64,000 nucleotides of DNA from Clitopilus passeckerianus. Taxonomy: Eukaryota > Basidiomycota > Agaricomycetes > Agaricales > Entolomataceae. The translations under genes and the position numbers were made by a program. The notes under the pieces were generated by a model. The model searched no databases. It saw only the letters and a program-made list of their open reading frames with translations, and had not been told where the DNA came from. The number at the start of each line of letters is the position of its first letter. Within the stretch, counting starts at the first letter, position 1. Shown piece by piece: positions 50,328-61,314 of the stretch. Location: NCBI GenBank assembly GCA_944990035.1, contig CALYLX010000024.1:1-64000 (forward strand), read 5' to 3'.

Positions 50328-52560
50328 ATGTCTACCGTTTCCACCATGGCGAATACCATACTCGAGCGTGGCATGGACGTTCTCAAGCAGCATCCCCAGG
50401 CAGCTGGTGCGATCTCATGTCTCGCTCTGATTGTCTTTGCTCGCCTCCGCTGCAAACGTCCCACCAGTCTTAATCTCCGTGGTCCAAAGTCCACGAGCTG
50501 GATCTTTGGTGTTTCTAGTGACCTTTTCAATGCGATGAATGCAACTTACATCTACGAATCTTGGTCGAAGCTGTATGGCTCTGCCTATCGGATCCCTCTT
50601 GCTTTTGGGGAGGAAAGCATAGTTCTCATGGACCCGAAAGCCCTTGCCACCCTCTTTTCGAGAGATACAACTACCTATCAGCAGACGGCGGCTGCTCGAG
50701 AGTTCCTTGGGCACACCGTGAGGTCTCAATTTGTCCCAAGGTACTACTTCCCTAACCCGAATGTAGTTTGGAAACATGCTCCTAATTGCAGAAGGTGAAG
50801 ACCATAAACGGTAAGATACTTGCGGAACTCCGAATCGTAATTAAACTTCTCGTGGATGGTCGACTTTAGACAGAGGAGATCCTTGTCGAGTGGGTTCAGC
50901 ATTGCTGCAATCCGGAACCTCACGCCTATCTTCCTTGAGTCTGCCTATCATGTTCGTGTCTTGGGGCTTCCACCGCAGGATCTCTACTTATCTCTACCTA
51001 GGTCAAGGATAACTAGGACAAGATCATCAATTCTAACGGTGGAATTTCGGCTATTATCGAAGTGGGACACTGGTTCGTATGCTATTCACTTTCATCCTCG
51101 AATGGTTCACTTAGACTCTCACCTATGAAGGATCAATTCCATCACGTACGATCCGCCATTGCCTCCAAAGACCCATCGTTGCTCAGGCTATTTCTTCTCA
51201 GGCTTGACGGCATCGGACGTGGGGGTTTCTCTCACGATTTCGGAGCGACACAGGGGAAGCCATCTCTATTGCGAGAACGATTCGATGCCTTCAACGGTTT
51301 GAAGCGGACTTTTGCTATGATGGCTGCATTTCTACTCTCAAGTATCTTTCCACCCATCGTCAACCTACCGACGGAGAGGCATAGACTGATAGAGAAGCCC
51401 TCCGCCTGTATCAGAGCTATTGCCGTTGATCTCATCGAGAAGGGCAAGGTAGAGAAGGAGTTGGACGTTGATAACGGCCTCGATAAATCCATCCTGGGCG
51501 CCTTAGGTACGTGTTTGATTGGACCTATGAAATATCTCAGCTGATTGAGCAATAGTTCGCGCGGAAACGGCAAGTGCAAATATTCATATGGACGTTGAAG
51601 AAATCAAAGCTCAGGTGAGTGCTAGACTGTCGCTCCTCTGTTAGTACCTATTTCACAACGATCTTTATTAGGTCGTGAGTGTTTTGCGTGCTATTCCGTT
51701 GATTTATCTCATTATTGATTGTAGATCCTCTTCGTGCTTGCTGGTTACCAAACTACTGGGAGTAAGGGTCCGTTATGTGTAATGAAGGGCAAAGTACTAA
51801 ACTTTCTCTTTAGCTGCTATGATGTGGTGCATTGTTGACCTTTCTCGCAATCCAGAAGTACAACGTAAATTGCGCGAGGAATTGTCTGAGTTCACAGATG
51901 CCGATCCATCTTATGAGCAATTGAGCTCCAGTCTTCCTTATTTGGATGCCATCGTCTGCGAAACTCTAAGGCTTCATCCTCCCACAACCGAAATCGTCCG
52001 ACAGGTACGGAAAGCTTTCTCTCTCAGCTTCCTTTCTTCTTATTGAAAGGTATGAATAGGCCCAAGTTGACGATGTATTGCCTCTCTCAACTCCCCTCAC
52101 GAATGCGAAAGGCGAGACCATGCAGAACCTTCCTGTCCCTGCCGGAGTCAAGATTAGGATCCCTCTAGGCGCTGTTAATCTGAGCGAAGAATTATGGGGA
52201 GAGGATAGTCATTCCTTCAAACCTTCTCGTTGGATTGACGGCGCCAAGAACTTGAGAGCTGAAGAGATCTCTGGGTTCCGTCATCTGCTGACCTTTGCCG
52301 ATGGACCTCGTACCTGCCTTGGTCGACTCTTCGCTCTGACCGAGCTCAAGGTAATAAATCCGTCCCTTCTCGTTCATGTGTAATGTCTGAATTCTTCGTT
52401 CCAGGCTGCTCTCTCTGTGCTCGTCCGAAACTACTCTTTCGAACTGCCTGATGGCGTCGACACCAAGATCACTCTGCATAGAGCACTTACCGTTCGCCCG
52501 AAGTTGGCAGGAGAAGAGGGTCCCACCTTGCCTATTGTGGTAAAGAAGATAAATCGTTGA
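50328..52560 (+). CDS. Cytochrome P450 with a stop-to-acceptor mutation and micro-exons
   Basis: Membrane-bound monooxygenase, about 542 residues. Proposed exons: 50328-50717, 50767-50810, 50870-50951, 51017-51072, 51131-51145, 51202-51506, 51556-51614, 51672-51674, 51725-51761, 51814-52004, 52060-52350, 52405-52560. N-terminal anchor about residues 25-43; WINSITLDGIG with GFSHDF, I-helix AGYQTT (Gln where Glu/Asp is usual), ExxR in CETLRLHPP, heme loop FADGPRTCLGR with the Cys ligand. If the usual-looking acceptor at 51001 is used, the frame meets TAG at 51014-51016 where family members have Trp. Using that TAG as the acceptor skips it. Either rescued or a recent pseudogene. Not the same subfamily as the three downstream P450s. 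Confidence 0.8.
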
Positions 52561-52702
52561 GGGAATCTCGTCTGTGGATGGTTGTTGGGCGAACGGTCGT
52601 GAATCACTTTATTGCTTGATGTTTCTGATCTGTGGAAATGTTCTTGAAATGAATTTATCGTATCAGGAGGTCTGTGGGGAGTTTATAGGAACAAGATAGT
52701 CT

Positions 52703-52985
52703 GCAGAACACCAGGCAGCTTGGCGGGGACAATGGGTGTGTACTTCGGACACAGAGAACTGAGGCTTGAGGGTTTACCCGAATTTTCAGCCCAGTAATTC
52801 ACAAGAACCAACTTGTTGGGGGCCTCATGATGTTCAAACGACTGATATGACCAGAGCGCTCCTTTGCCGGGATATTAGATATCTGGATTGGTCGTATAGA
52901 CCTAGTACGGTCTACGATTCGGGGCCCGCAGACAGTAACAACCCTTACGCGGTATTTCCACTCTGTTGTGAGCTAAATTTGACTG
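52703..52985 (+). repeat. Upstream promoter module, orphan copy 2
   Basis: Diverged duplicate of 50009-50230: GGACAATGGGTGTGTACTTCG, CACAGAGAACT, TACCCGA, GGATTGG, ATTCGGGGCCCG, GCGGTA and CCACTCTG occur in the same order and direction, with small insertions. No coding start follows before the convergent P450 at 53121, so its gene seems to be gone. The rest of 52561-53120 is 3' flank of two convergent P450 genes. Confidence 0.55.
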
Positions 52986-53120
52986 TAGTCAAACATAGGG
53001 GGCCAATGTACGAGTAGAAATTGAATTCTTTCAAGATCGATAACTCTACATCACGCGCCAAGAAGATAGATCCAAACTCTTCCTCGCCAGCTCATAGCCG
53101 GTAGAGACAGCTACAGTCAA

Positions 53121-55272
53121 TCACACATCCTCTTCGAGTAAATCGATGAGCTCGACGGCACGAGATGACCTGGGTTTGATGTCGCAGGGGAATGCCAGTG
53201 GTTGGCTACTTTCTGGATGAGCTCTGAGATGGAACAAACATGATGGTTCACTCACTGGACGAGGCATCCTTCATACTGAGCGTTTGGTTCAAGAATATTT
53301 CCCTCCGAGTCTCTGGACTTCGATATATCGAAGGTGGACAGAACGGAAGCAGCAGTAAGCATTAGGATTGATTGAGCAATATGACGACCGGGACATATCC
53401 TAGTAGTTTGAGCAGTTAGCACCGGGCGCTCAAATTAGCTAGTCGACGCGTATGGGTTTACCTTCGACCGAAGCCAAAGCCAATGTCCACGGGACTTCGT
53501 ACCGATAGGTCAAGTTGGCCTTCCTTGAGGAAACGCTCGGGTTTGAACTTTCCAGGCTCTGGGAAGTCACGCTCATCGTACATCATCGCCCTTTCGGGTG
53601 GTCAATATTTTAATCCCAATCACCTCCGGGTAATTATTATGCTGATGACTGACCATTGGTTGGCAGCCACCAAGGCACCCTTTGGAATCAAATGGCCTTC
53701 AAACACATCTTCCAGGATAACAGCATGAGACACGCCTAGTTCTCACGTTGGTCAGCTGGATATTCTGATTGACATATGCTTGTAGTTTGTACCAATTGGT
53801 GTCACTGGCCGCCACCTAGTCAGGGGTTAGTCCGTCCATCTTTTACGCGCAGAGATCTTAGATGCACCTCAAGACCTCGTAGACAACTGCCGTGAGGTAC
53901 GGCAGGGATTCAAAGTCCTCATGTTGAGGCAGACGGCCATGTAGTACAGAGTCCAGCTCCTCTTGAACCTTCCGCTGGATGTCCTGATGAAGGGCCATGA
54001 TGAGAATGAGAGTACCCAATGCAGCCGTCGTTGTATCTGAGCCAGCTATACAATCATCAACAGGTTTGCCTGAAAGCGAGGACCAAAATTTAACGTACCT
54101 AAGTAAACGGCGCCAGCAGTCATCTTCACGAAGTCTGGGTCCTCCGCAAACTCGGGATCCTCGAGAGCATTCGTGACGAAGGAAAGGTCGTAGTTCCCAC
54201 TCTCCTACGCAAGAGGTCAGCATACGAAGTAGGCCGAGGGGAGCAAGTCTCTGATCACCATCATGTTTCGTGAGGCATCAAATGGTGCTTGCTGAACTTG
54301 ATGAGCCAGCTGTCGAGATAGCGCTGCCCTTCTCTTAAATCCTGCCCCAGGCAGCCATTTGGGAAGGTGGCGAAGCACAGGAAACAGGTCTACGAGGTGA
54401 GGGCCGCCTACAAAGAGGGACGCTGCTTCGATAGCGCCTTCCTCGGCGAGCTTTACATATGGGTCGTCAGAGGAGTTCACTTTGATGCCGTACGTAATGT
54501 CGAGCGTAATGGAACCAGGAAGGCTGCGGGGTCGGGTTAGCTTACTAACTGCCTGAGGACGGTCAACTTTGCTCACTGTCTGAACTGCGAGAAAAAGGTT
54601 TCCGGGTGATCAAGCAGTTGTTTAAGTAGCCTGCGGATATACAACTCTTCGCGAGGCTGGTGTACGGTCGGTGTGTTGAACCATTTTGTGAATAGTTTGC
54701 GAGCCCTCCTCCAGTCATCACCGTATGGCCATGCTGTAAACTGGAAGTTCCAGCCGCATCTAGGGAAAAGACGGATGACACACATGACGATTTAGTTGGT
54801 CCACATTAAGATCAGCTCGTATCCGCGTACAGGGTAAACATAGACGATGGAGGTCTGAACAGATGTCCTTCTATGAGCCTCTGTGTGGCCAAGATTCAGA
54901 TAGAAAACAAACCTGCTCGAGTAGATTCCTGATCTTTTATCCAACAGCTCTTGGGCGACTCGATACGAGTTGAGGATCACTATGTCCGTACCGAGAGCTC
55001 CAAAGTGTAGAACCTCGGAGTCTTCACATACACATTGTCATTGAGCCGAGGCTTTAACTGAGCTAGAGAAACCTACCCAACTCTTTTCCAAGCTTCATGA
55101 ACTTCCAGGCGTCCAATTCTATAGGCATGTTGAAGAGGTTTCCAAGGAGAGGTAGCTTCGTCGGGCCGGGTGGCAATTGCTTGACCCGCTTCTTCCATCG
55201 CAAAAGCAGGACGATAGTGTAGCTAGCAGCGAACCCCGCAAGGACAGTTCCACGAGAGAGAGACATCGACAT
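53121..55272 (-). CDS. Cytochrome P450, tandem copy 1
   Basis: Microsomal monooxygenase of the O-methylsterigmatocystin-oxidoreductase-like (CYP64-type) group, 507 residues. Exons on the complement: 55077-55272, 54913-55021, 54831-54854, 54577-54759, 54259-54523, 54099-54204, 53868-54045, 53793-53815, 53654-53735, 53462-53590, 53256-53399, 53121-53205. Motifs: hydrophobic anchor residues 8-24, KQLPPGPTKLPLLGN, WRRARKLFTKWF, I-helix AGSDTTTAALG, ExxR in YEVLRWRP, FKPERF, heme loop FGFGRRICPGRH. Start at 55272 gives MSMSLSRG, matching its paralogues. Substrate unknown. Exon lengths match copy 2 except the first. Confidence 0.93.
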
Positions 55273-55923
55273 CTTGCAGACCCCAGAAAAAGTCAACCTC
55301 GTTGTAATGAAAGGCCGAGGTCTTGGAAGTCGCACCTCTCGGCCTCCCTCATTCTTGCTCTCACGATTGTGGTCTGAGTAGATAGAAGCGGGGTCAGCAG
55401 CCTTCTATCAGCGCCGGCACAGAGTGTGTTGCGAAAGAGAGGCGACCAGAACGGCCCTCCGATTCGTCACGGTGGGATAGTCATGCCGAAGCCCAACGTT
55501 AGCGCGTTAGCCGTGACCCTGGACCGTTTCTTGATGGACAATGGCAATGACTTGTCGTAATCATGATATCCCTGCTACTTAGGAACAAATAGACTCGTAT
55601 TTTCACACTCAAGTGCTCTCCTGTAGATGGGCCAACATCGAGCGCTTCTACTTCAGTAGTGTATCAAATCTGGTCGGAGGATACAATACGGTTCAGGGGA
55701 AAGCTAACCTTCCACCAACGAAATGACGGTTCAAGGGGTATCAAAGTGTGACACTCAGAAACAAGTGTTCGATTCACGAGTGGTCATCAAGATAAGTAGT
55801 GACACAAATACAGAATGAAGAATTTGTGAAGAATAATACCGTTCGCAGTGCACACGAGATCTGCAGGCCGCCTCAGGCTTGAGCTCATAGAGTAGCACAT
55901 GGAGGCTCCAGGGCTTACTGACA
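55273..55923. other. Intergenic between P450 copies 1 and 2
   Basis: Promoter side of copy 1 and 3' flank of copy 2. Blocks such as CTCTCACGATTGT, GGTCTGAGTAGAT, TTGATGGAC and AGGGGTATCAAAG are close to sequences upstream of copy 2, showing that the duplicated unit included flanking DNA. No gene. Confidence 0.55.
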
Positions 55924-58034
55924 TCATGTCTCCACTTCCAGTGAATTGATAAGCTCGACCGCACGGGGTGACCTGGGTTTAACGTCGCAAGGGAACATCA
56001 TTGGCTGACTGCTTTCTGGATGAGCTCAGAGGTCGCACTCGATTCTATGAGCCACTCACGAAACGAGGAACCCTTCGTACTCGGTATTCGGCTCAATAAC
56101 ATTTCCCTCGGAATCTTTCGATTTGGATATATCAAAGATGGAGAGGATAGAAGCAGCTGTAAGCGTTAGTATAGATTGAGCAATGTGGCGACCAGGACAT
56201 ATCCTGATATGATGTGTCAGTGCTTCACCCAAAAGGCAAGCTAATCAACAACCAACTTACCTTCGCCCAAAGCCAAAGCCAATATCCAAGGGACTGCGGA
56301 CCGATGGATCAAGTTGTCCGTCTTTGAGGAAACGTTCGGGCTTGAACTTGTCAGGATCTGGGAAATCTCGCTCATCGTACATCATTGCCCTTTCGTCTGG
56401 TCAGCTGCAGTTACATTGTCGAAATTATGAGAGGTTTCTGACAGTTGGTTGGGAGCAATCACGGCACCCTTAGGTATCAAATAGCCTTCAAACACATCTT
56501 CCAGGATCACAGAATGAGAGACGCCTAGTGATCAAACCAGTCAGTTAGGGTGCGCAATCCAACGAATATATCTGTAGCTATACCAATAGGTGTTATTGGT
56601 CGCCACCTAGTCATGAGTTAGTCCATACCCGAAAGGCGTAAGGAAAAGCTTGAAGCACCTCAAGATCTCGTAAATGACCGCCGTAAAGTAAGGTAGAGCT
56701 TCAAGGTCCTCATGATTAGGGAGACGTCCAAGTAAAACTGAGTCCAGCTCTTCTTGAACCTTGTGCTGGACTTCTGGATGAATGGCCATTGCATAAAACA
56801 GGGTACCTAATGCAGCAGTCGTTGTATCTGAGCCCGCTATGTAAGTTATCAGTAGGTTTCTCTCTCAGATAACCTAGTGAGCTCCAGCGCACCTAAATAA
56901 ACAGCACCGGCAACCATTTTCACGAAGTCCGGCTCTTTTCCAAACTCGGAATCCTCAAGAGCGTTCGTGACAAAAGAGAGGTCATAATTCCCGCTCTCCT
57001 GTACAGATGTCAGTACATGAAGTTGGTCAAGACAAGGGCATGTTTGGGCACCATCATATCTCGCGAGGCATCAAATGCTGTTTGCTGGACCCTGTGCGCC
57101 AGTTGCCTCGAAATCGCTGCCTTCCTCTTGAATCCTGCTCCCGGCATCCATTCAGGGAGGTAGCGAAGTATGGGAAATAGATCAACCAGGTGGGGACCAC
57201 CGACAAAGAGAGATGTCCCTTCAAGGGCACCTGCTTCCGCGAGGCTGATGTACGGGTCGTCCAAAGATTGAACCTTGATACCATACGTCATATCGAGTGT
57301 AATGGCACCTGGGAGGCTGCAGCGTCGGGCTTAGCTTTTGAATGTATGGCCATGAATGACTCTACTTACTGCCTGATCTGCGTGAAGAATCCCTCTGGGT
57401 GCCGCAAAAGTTGTATCAATAGCCTGCGGATGTAGAAATCTTCTCTGAGCCGGAGCATGGCCGATTCGTTGAACCACTTTGAGAATAGTTTACGAGCCTT
57501 CCTCCATCTATCGCCGTATTCCCAGGTCGTGAACTGAAAATTCCAGCCGCATCTAACGAGGAGATGAATTTAGCTCCCCCTCATCGGCCTTACATCCTAT
57601 CAGCTTACAGGTTGAACATGGGCAATGACGGTCTGAACAAAATGATCAATTATTTACGTCGTTGTACACAATAGGAGAGAAATACCTGTCTGAGTAGATT
57701 CCTGACCTCTTGTCCAGCAACTCTTGTGCGATTCGATAAGAGTTGAGTACCACGATGTCGGTACCGAGAGCTCCAAAGTGGAGAATCTCGGAGTCTTCAG
57801 GCAGAGAATACTATTAAGCTAAGATTCTGGGCCACTAGATTGCAACTCACTTAGATCCTTTCCCAACTTCGTGAATTTCTGAGCATCCAGTTCTGTAGGC
57901 ATGTTGAACAGGTTGTCAAGGACAGGTAGTTTTGGCGGCCCCGGAGGTAGTTGTTTGACACGCTTCTTCCATCGCAGGAGTAGAAAGATAGTGTAGCTAG
58001 CCGCGAACGTTGCAAGAACACGAGAGAGAGCCAT
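55924..58034 (-). CDS. Cytochrome P450, tandem copy 2
   Basis: Closest paralogue of copy 1, 503 residues. Exons on the complement: 57851-58034, 57686-57794, 57609-57632, 57370-57552, 57052-57316, 56893-56998, 56659-56836, 56584-56606, 56443-56524, 56261-56389, 56060-56203, 55924-56008. Eleven of twelve exon lengths equal those of copy 1 (109, 24, 183, 265, 106, 178, 23, 82, 129, 144, 85). Motifs: KQLPPGPPKLPVLDN, WRKARKLFSKWF, AGSDTTTAALG, ExxR in YEILRWRP, FKPERF, FGFGRRICPGRH. The conserved Gly before NLFN is Asp (LDNLFN). All catalytic signatures are intact, so it should be active; substrate unknown. Confidence 0.93.
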
Positions 58035-58515
58035 CAATATTATCGCAGAACACGGAAGAGGCCAATGTCGTTGTACGACCTAGTTCTTGGAGTACATTTC
58101 AGCCGACCGTGTATATATCTCACTCTCGCTCTCACGATTGTCAAGATGGTCTGAGTAGATCGCAATGTGCCACACACTGTATTGCAAGTGTGTGATAGTA
58201 ATGGTGGAGTGCAACGTTGATCGTGGCCACGGCGGCCGGGGCCGATTCTTTGATGGACACCAAATACTTCTCGTAATGCCATCCCAGGAATAGATAGGTG
58301 TAAGGTGGAAGTATTATGCAAGTTCTGACCGATGCTATGCTATACTTGTCGTGGCTCAGGGTTAGTTAACCTTGAACCAACGATAACGTCGCTTACACCG
58401 ACAGTCCAAGGGTTATCAAAGCAGTTTGTACAATTCTACTTGTAATGCCAGTTTGAGCGGTGCATGATATAAGATGGGTATATTTGAAACTTTGTTCCAG
58501 TCTTCGGCTCCGGAA
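58035..58515. promoter_or_regulatory. Intergenic with TATA box of P450 copy 2
   Basis: On the minus strand TATATA lies at 58112-58117, about 80 nt before the copy 2 start, next to the CTCTCACGATTGT block shared with copy 1. Copy 1 has no TATA at the matching place. The remainder is 3' flank of copy 3. Confidence 0.45.
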
Positions 58516-60594
58516 TTATAGTTCCGTCAACGACTGAATAAGCTTGACAGCATGGGGAGACCTGGGCTTGATATCACAGGGGAACTCGAGAGGTTGACTA
58601 TTATCGGGGTGAGCACGGAGACTGGTGGGTTTTTACAGTCGACTTACGCGATCAGCAATCCTCTGTACTCCTCAGAGACTTCGATGTCATTGCCCTTAGA
58701 GTCCTTGCGTTTTGAGATATCGAAAGTGGAAAGAATGGATGCGGCGGTGAGCATCAAAATTGACTGAGCAATGTGGCGTCCGGGGCATATCCTGATAACA
58801 AGAACAATTAGACGATATTAACGCTGCAGGGTGGACAGTCGTTACCTCCTGCCGAAACCAAAGCTGATATCCATGGGATTCCTCCCTGGGCAGTCAATTT
58901 TCCCATCTTTGTAGTAACGCTCAGGTCGGAACTTGCGAGGCTCCGGGAAATCACGCTCGTCGTTCAACATTGCCCTTCAGTAAGTGTCAGCCACAAGAGC
59001 ATCGGCTCAACCCAGTAGGATATCTACCAGTGATTGGGGGCCACCAGGGCGTCCTTCTGAATCAAAAGTCCTTCGAAGATATCGTCCTCGATAACCGAGT
59101 GGGTTACACCTAGGTATTCCATGAGTAAATCGGCTCTCATAGGTTAGACACTACGTGAAACTGACCTATAGGTGTAATTGGCTGCCACCTGAAAATTTCC
59201 CAAACAACTGCGGTGAGGTATGGCAGAGTCTCCGGGGTCAAGTCTTCATGGGTGGGCAGACGTCCCTGCAATACCGAATCTAGTTCAGCTTGAGCCTTCT
59301 TCTGCACATCAGGGTGAAGCATCATTGAAAGAATCAGAGTTCCCAATGCAGCAGTGGTCGTATCGGAGCCAGCTATTGAAGCCATGAGGCTACGAAGGTA
59401 AAAATAAGGAGATCAATTGTTACTCACCCAAATAGACCGCTCCAGCAACGTCCCTAACAAACATGGGGTCCTTTGCGGACTCGGAATCCTCGAGGGCATT
59501 GGTGACGAACGAGTGGTTATAGTTGCCGCCTGAGCGCTGCAGATGAAGTCAGCAACAGAAGACGGCTGAGATGAGGCAGCTATTGACGCACCATCATCTT
59601 TCGTGAGGCTTCGAAGGGGGTGTTCAGGGTCTCTCGAGCCAACTCTCTAGACCACGCGGCCTTCCTCAGGAATGCTGCTCCAGGGGTCCACTCAGGAAGA
59701 TTCTGAAGGGCGGGTATAATATCGACCGCGTGAGCTCCCGCAGCAAAGATATCTGAACCATCGGTAGCAGCTTTCTCTGCCAGGTTCACATACGGATCGT
59801 TATTCGTTTCGACCTTGACGCCGTACGTCATATCAAGAGTGATGGCGCCGGGAACACTGCATAATATTGTCAGGGCTTTGAACCAATATGGAAGGATAAG
59901 AGGAAGGGTTGACTCACTGTCGAATGTGCTTGAAGAAATCATCAGGGTGCGCGAGAAGTTGGGTGAGCAACCTATGGATGTAGAACTCCTCCCGAGTTTG
60001 GTGCATCTCTGGAATGCTGAACCACTTCGTGAAGAGCTTGCGAGCCCTTCTCCACGATTCGCCGTATTTCCATGTGGAAAACTGGAAGCCCCAACCACAC
60101 CTGCAAAGATTGTGTTCGTTAGGATGAATCGTTGAACCGGAGGTATTTGCTAAGCGTACAGATTGAACATGGTCGAGGTCGGCCTGCGAAAGATCGCTCG
60201 ATTAGCACCTGAAACAGTAACATATAGGTGCCAACTCGTACCTGCTTGAGTAAATTCCCGACCTCTTGTCGAGCAGTTCAACGGCGACTCGGTATGAGTT
60301 TAGTACAACAATGTTGGTACCAAGAGTGCCAAAGTGCACGATTTCAGAGTCTTCACACCCAGTCAAATGAGCTTCAATCGTATATCGGAGAATATACCAC
60401 GTACTGTGCTCTTTTCCGACCTTCTCAAATAGTTGGGCGTCAAGACCGGCTGGCATATTCAGCAGATTGTCGATAAACGGAAGCTTAGGAGGTCCCGGAG
60501 GCAACTGCTTGACTTTCCTTTGCCATTTTACAAGCAGAATAATGGTATAGCCAGCAGCGAGTGTTGCCAAGATGAGTTCACGAGAGAGAGACAT
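58516..60594 (-). CDS. Cytochrome P450, tandem copy 3
   Basis: More diverged member of the tandem set, 507 residues. Exons on the complement: 60405-60594, 60242-60350, 60160-60183, 59918-60100, 59592-59856, 59428-59536, 59166-59372, 59028-59109, 58846-58974, 58648-58791, 58516-58597. Motifs: MSLSRELILA anchor, KQLPPGPPKLPFIDN, WRRARKLFTKWF, AGSDTTTAALG, ExxR in WEIFRWQP, FRPERY, FGFGRRICPGRH. The intron that follows the ExxR helix in copies 1 and 2 is missing, fusing two exons into 59166-59372. It has two extra residues in the loop after HEDL and one in the loop before the Asn-Tyr of RSGGNYN. Start at 60594 aligns with the paralogues. Confidence 0.93.
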
Positions 60595-61314
60595 GACAGC
60601 GGGAGACAAAAATGTGCAGTATTCAGTTGGAAGAAACTTACATATTTATCGTCTTCTCGCCGCGTAACCGTATTCGGGTCGTGTTTCCAGGCTAGACATG
60701 TAATATAACCCCATGGATGTTGGTTTGAATGTCCACGTTCAATCAATCCTCTGCGAACATCAGGCCTTCTCAGGGCAGAAGCAAACCCAGAGATCTCGAT
60801 GACACCGATAGATGTATACAAAGACCGACATCAATCCATCAAGTATCTTGTGTGTGAACACCCTGCGGGCATTCGGACCCTCACTTGGCCTAATTTCAGT
60901 GCAACTCGCAGGGTCATCAGGTACAGGGACAACGTGCCAGCCGTTTCGTCACAAGGGGAAGGCGAGAACCGTTCAACTTCACATCTACTTTTCACCGAAA
61001 CAACTCAGCAAAGAAGCTGTTGGTTGCGCTGCAAAAACTTCAGCTCCACTGACTGTCGCTGAGAGTTACCTGAATTTCTCCTTGGAGAATGAATCCATAC
61101 ATTGACCACAGACGATCTCTCTTAAATGGGGGTTTGAATTCTCACCAGGAGCGTAAGCTTAGTCGTTTGAATGTGTGTGCATTCCGCTGCTCTGTCACAA
61201 TTATAAATAAAGGAGTAGTTAGTTTCCAAGGCCACCTCATTGGGCAGCCATCCGGTTTGTCGGCTGATATCTTGTATTGTCTACACAATTAAGGTTAATC
61301 GAGGCAAATGATAT
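60595..61314. other. Intergenic, P450 copy 3 promoter
   Basis: About 720 bp. A minus-strand TATATT near 60712-60717, about 120 nt before the copy 3 start, could be its TATA element. Plus-strand frames at 60799-61105 are short and unsupported. Confidence 0.45.
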
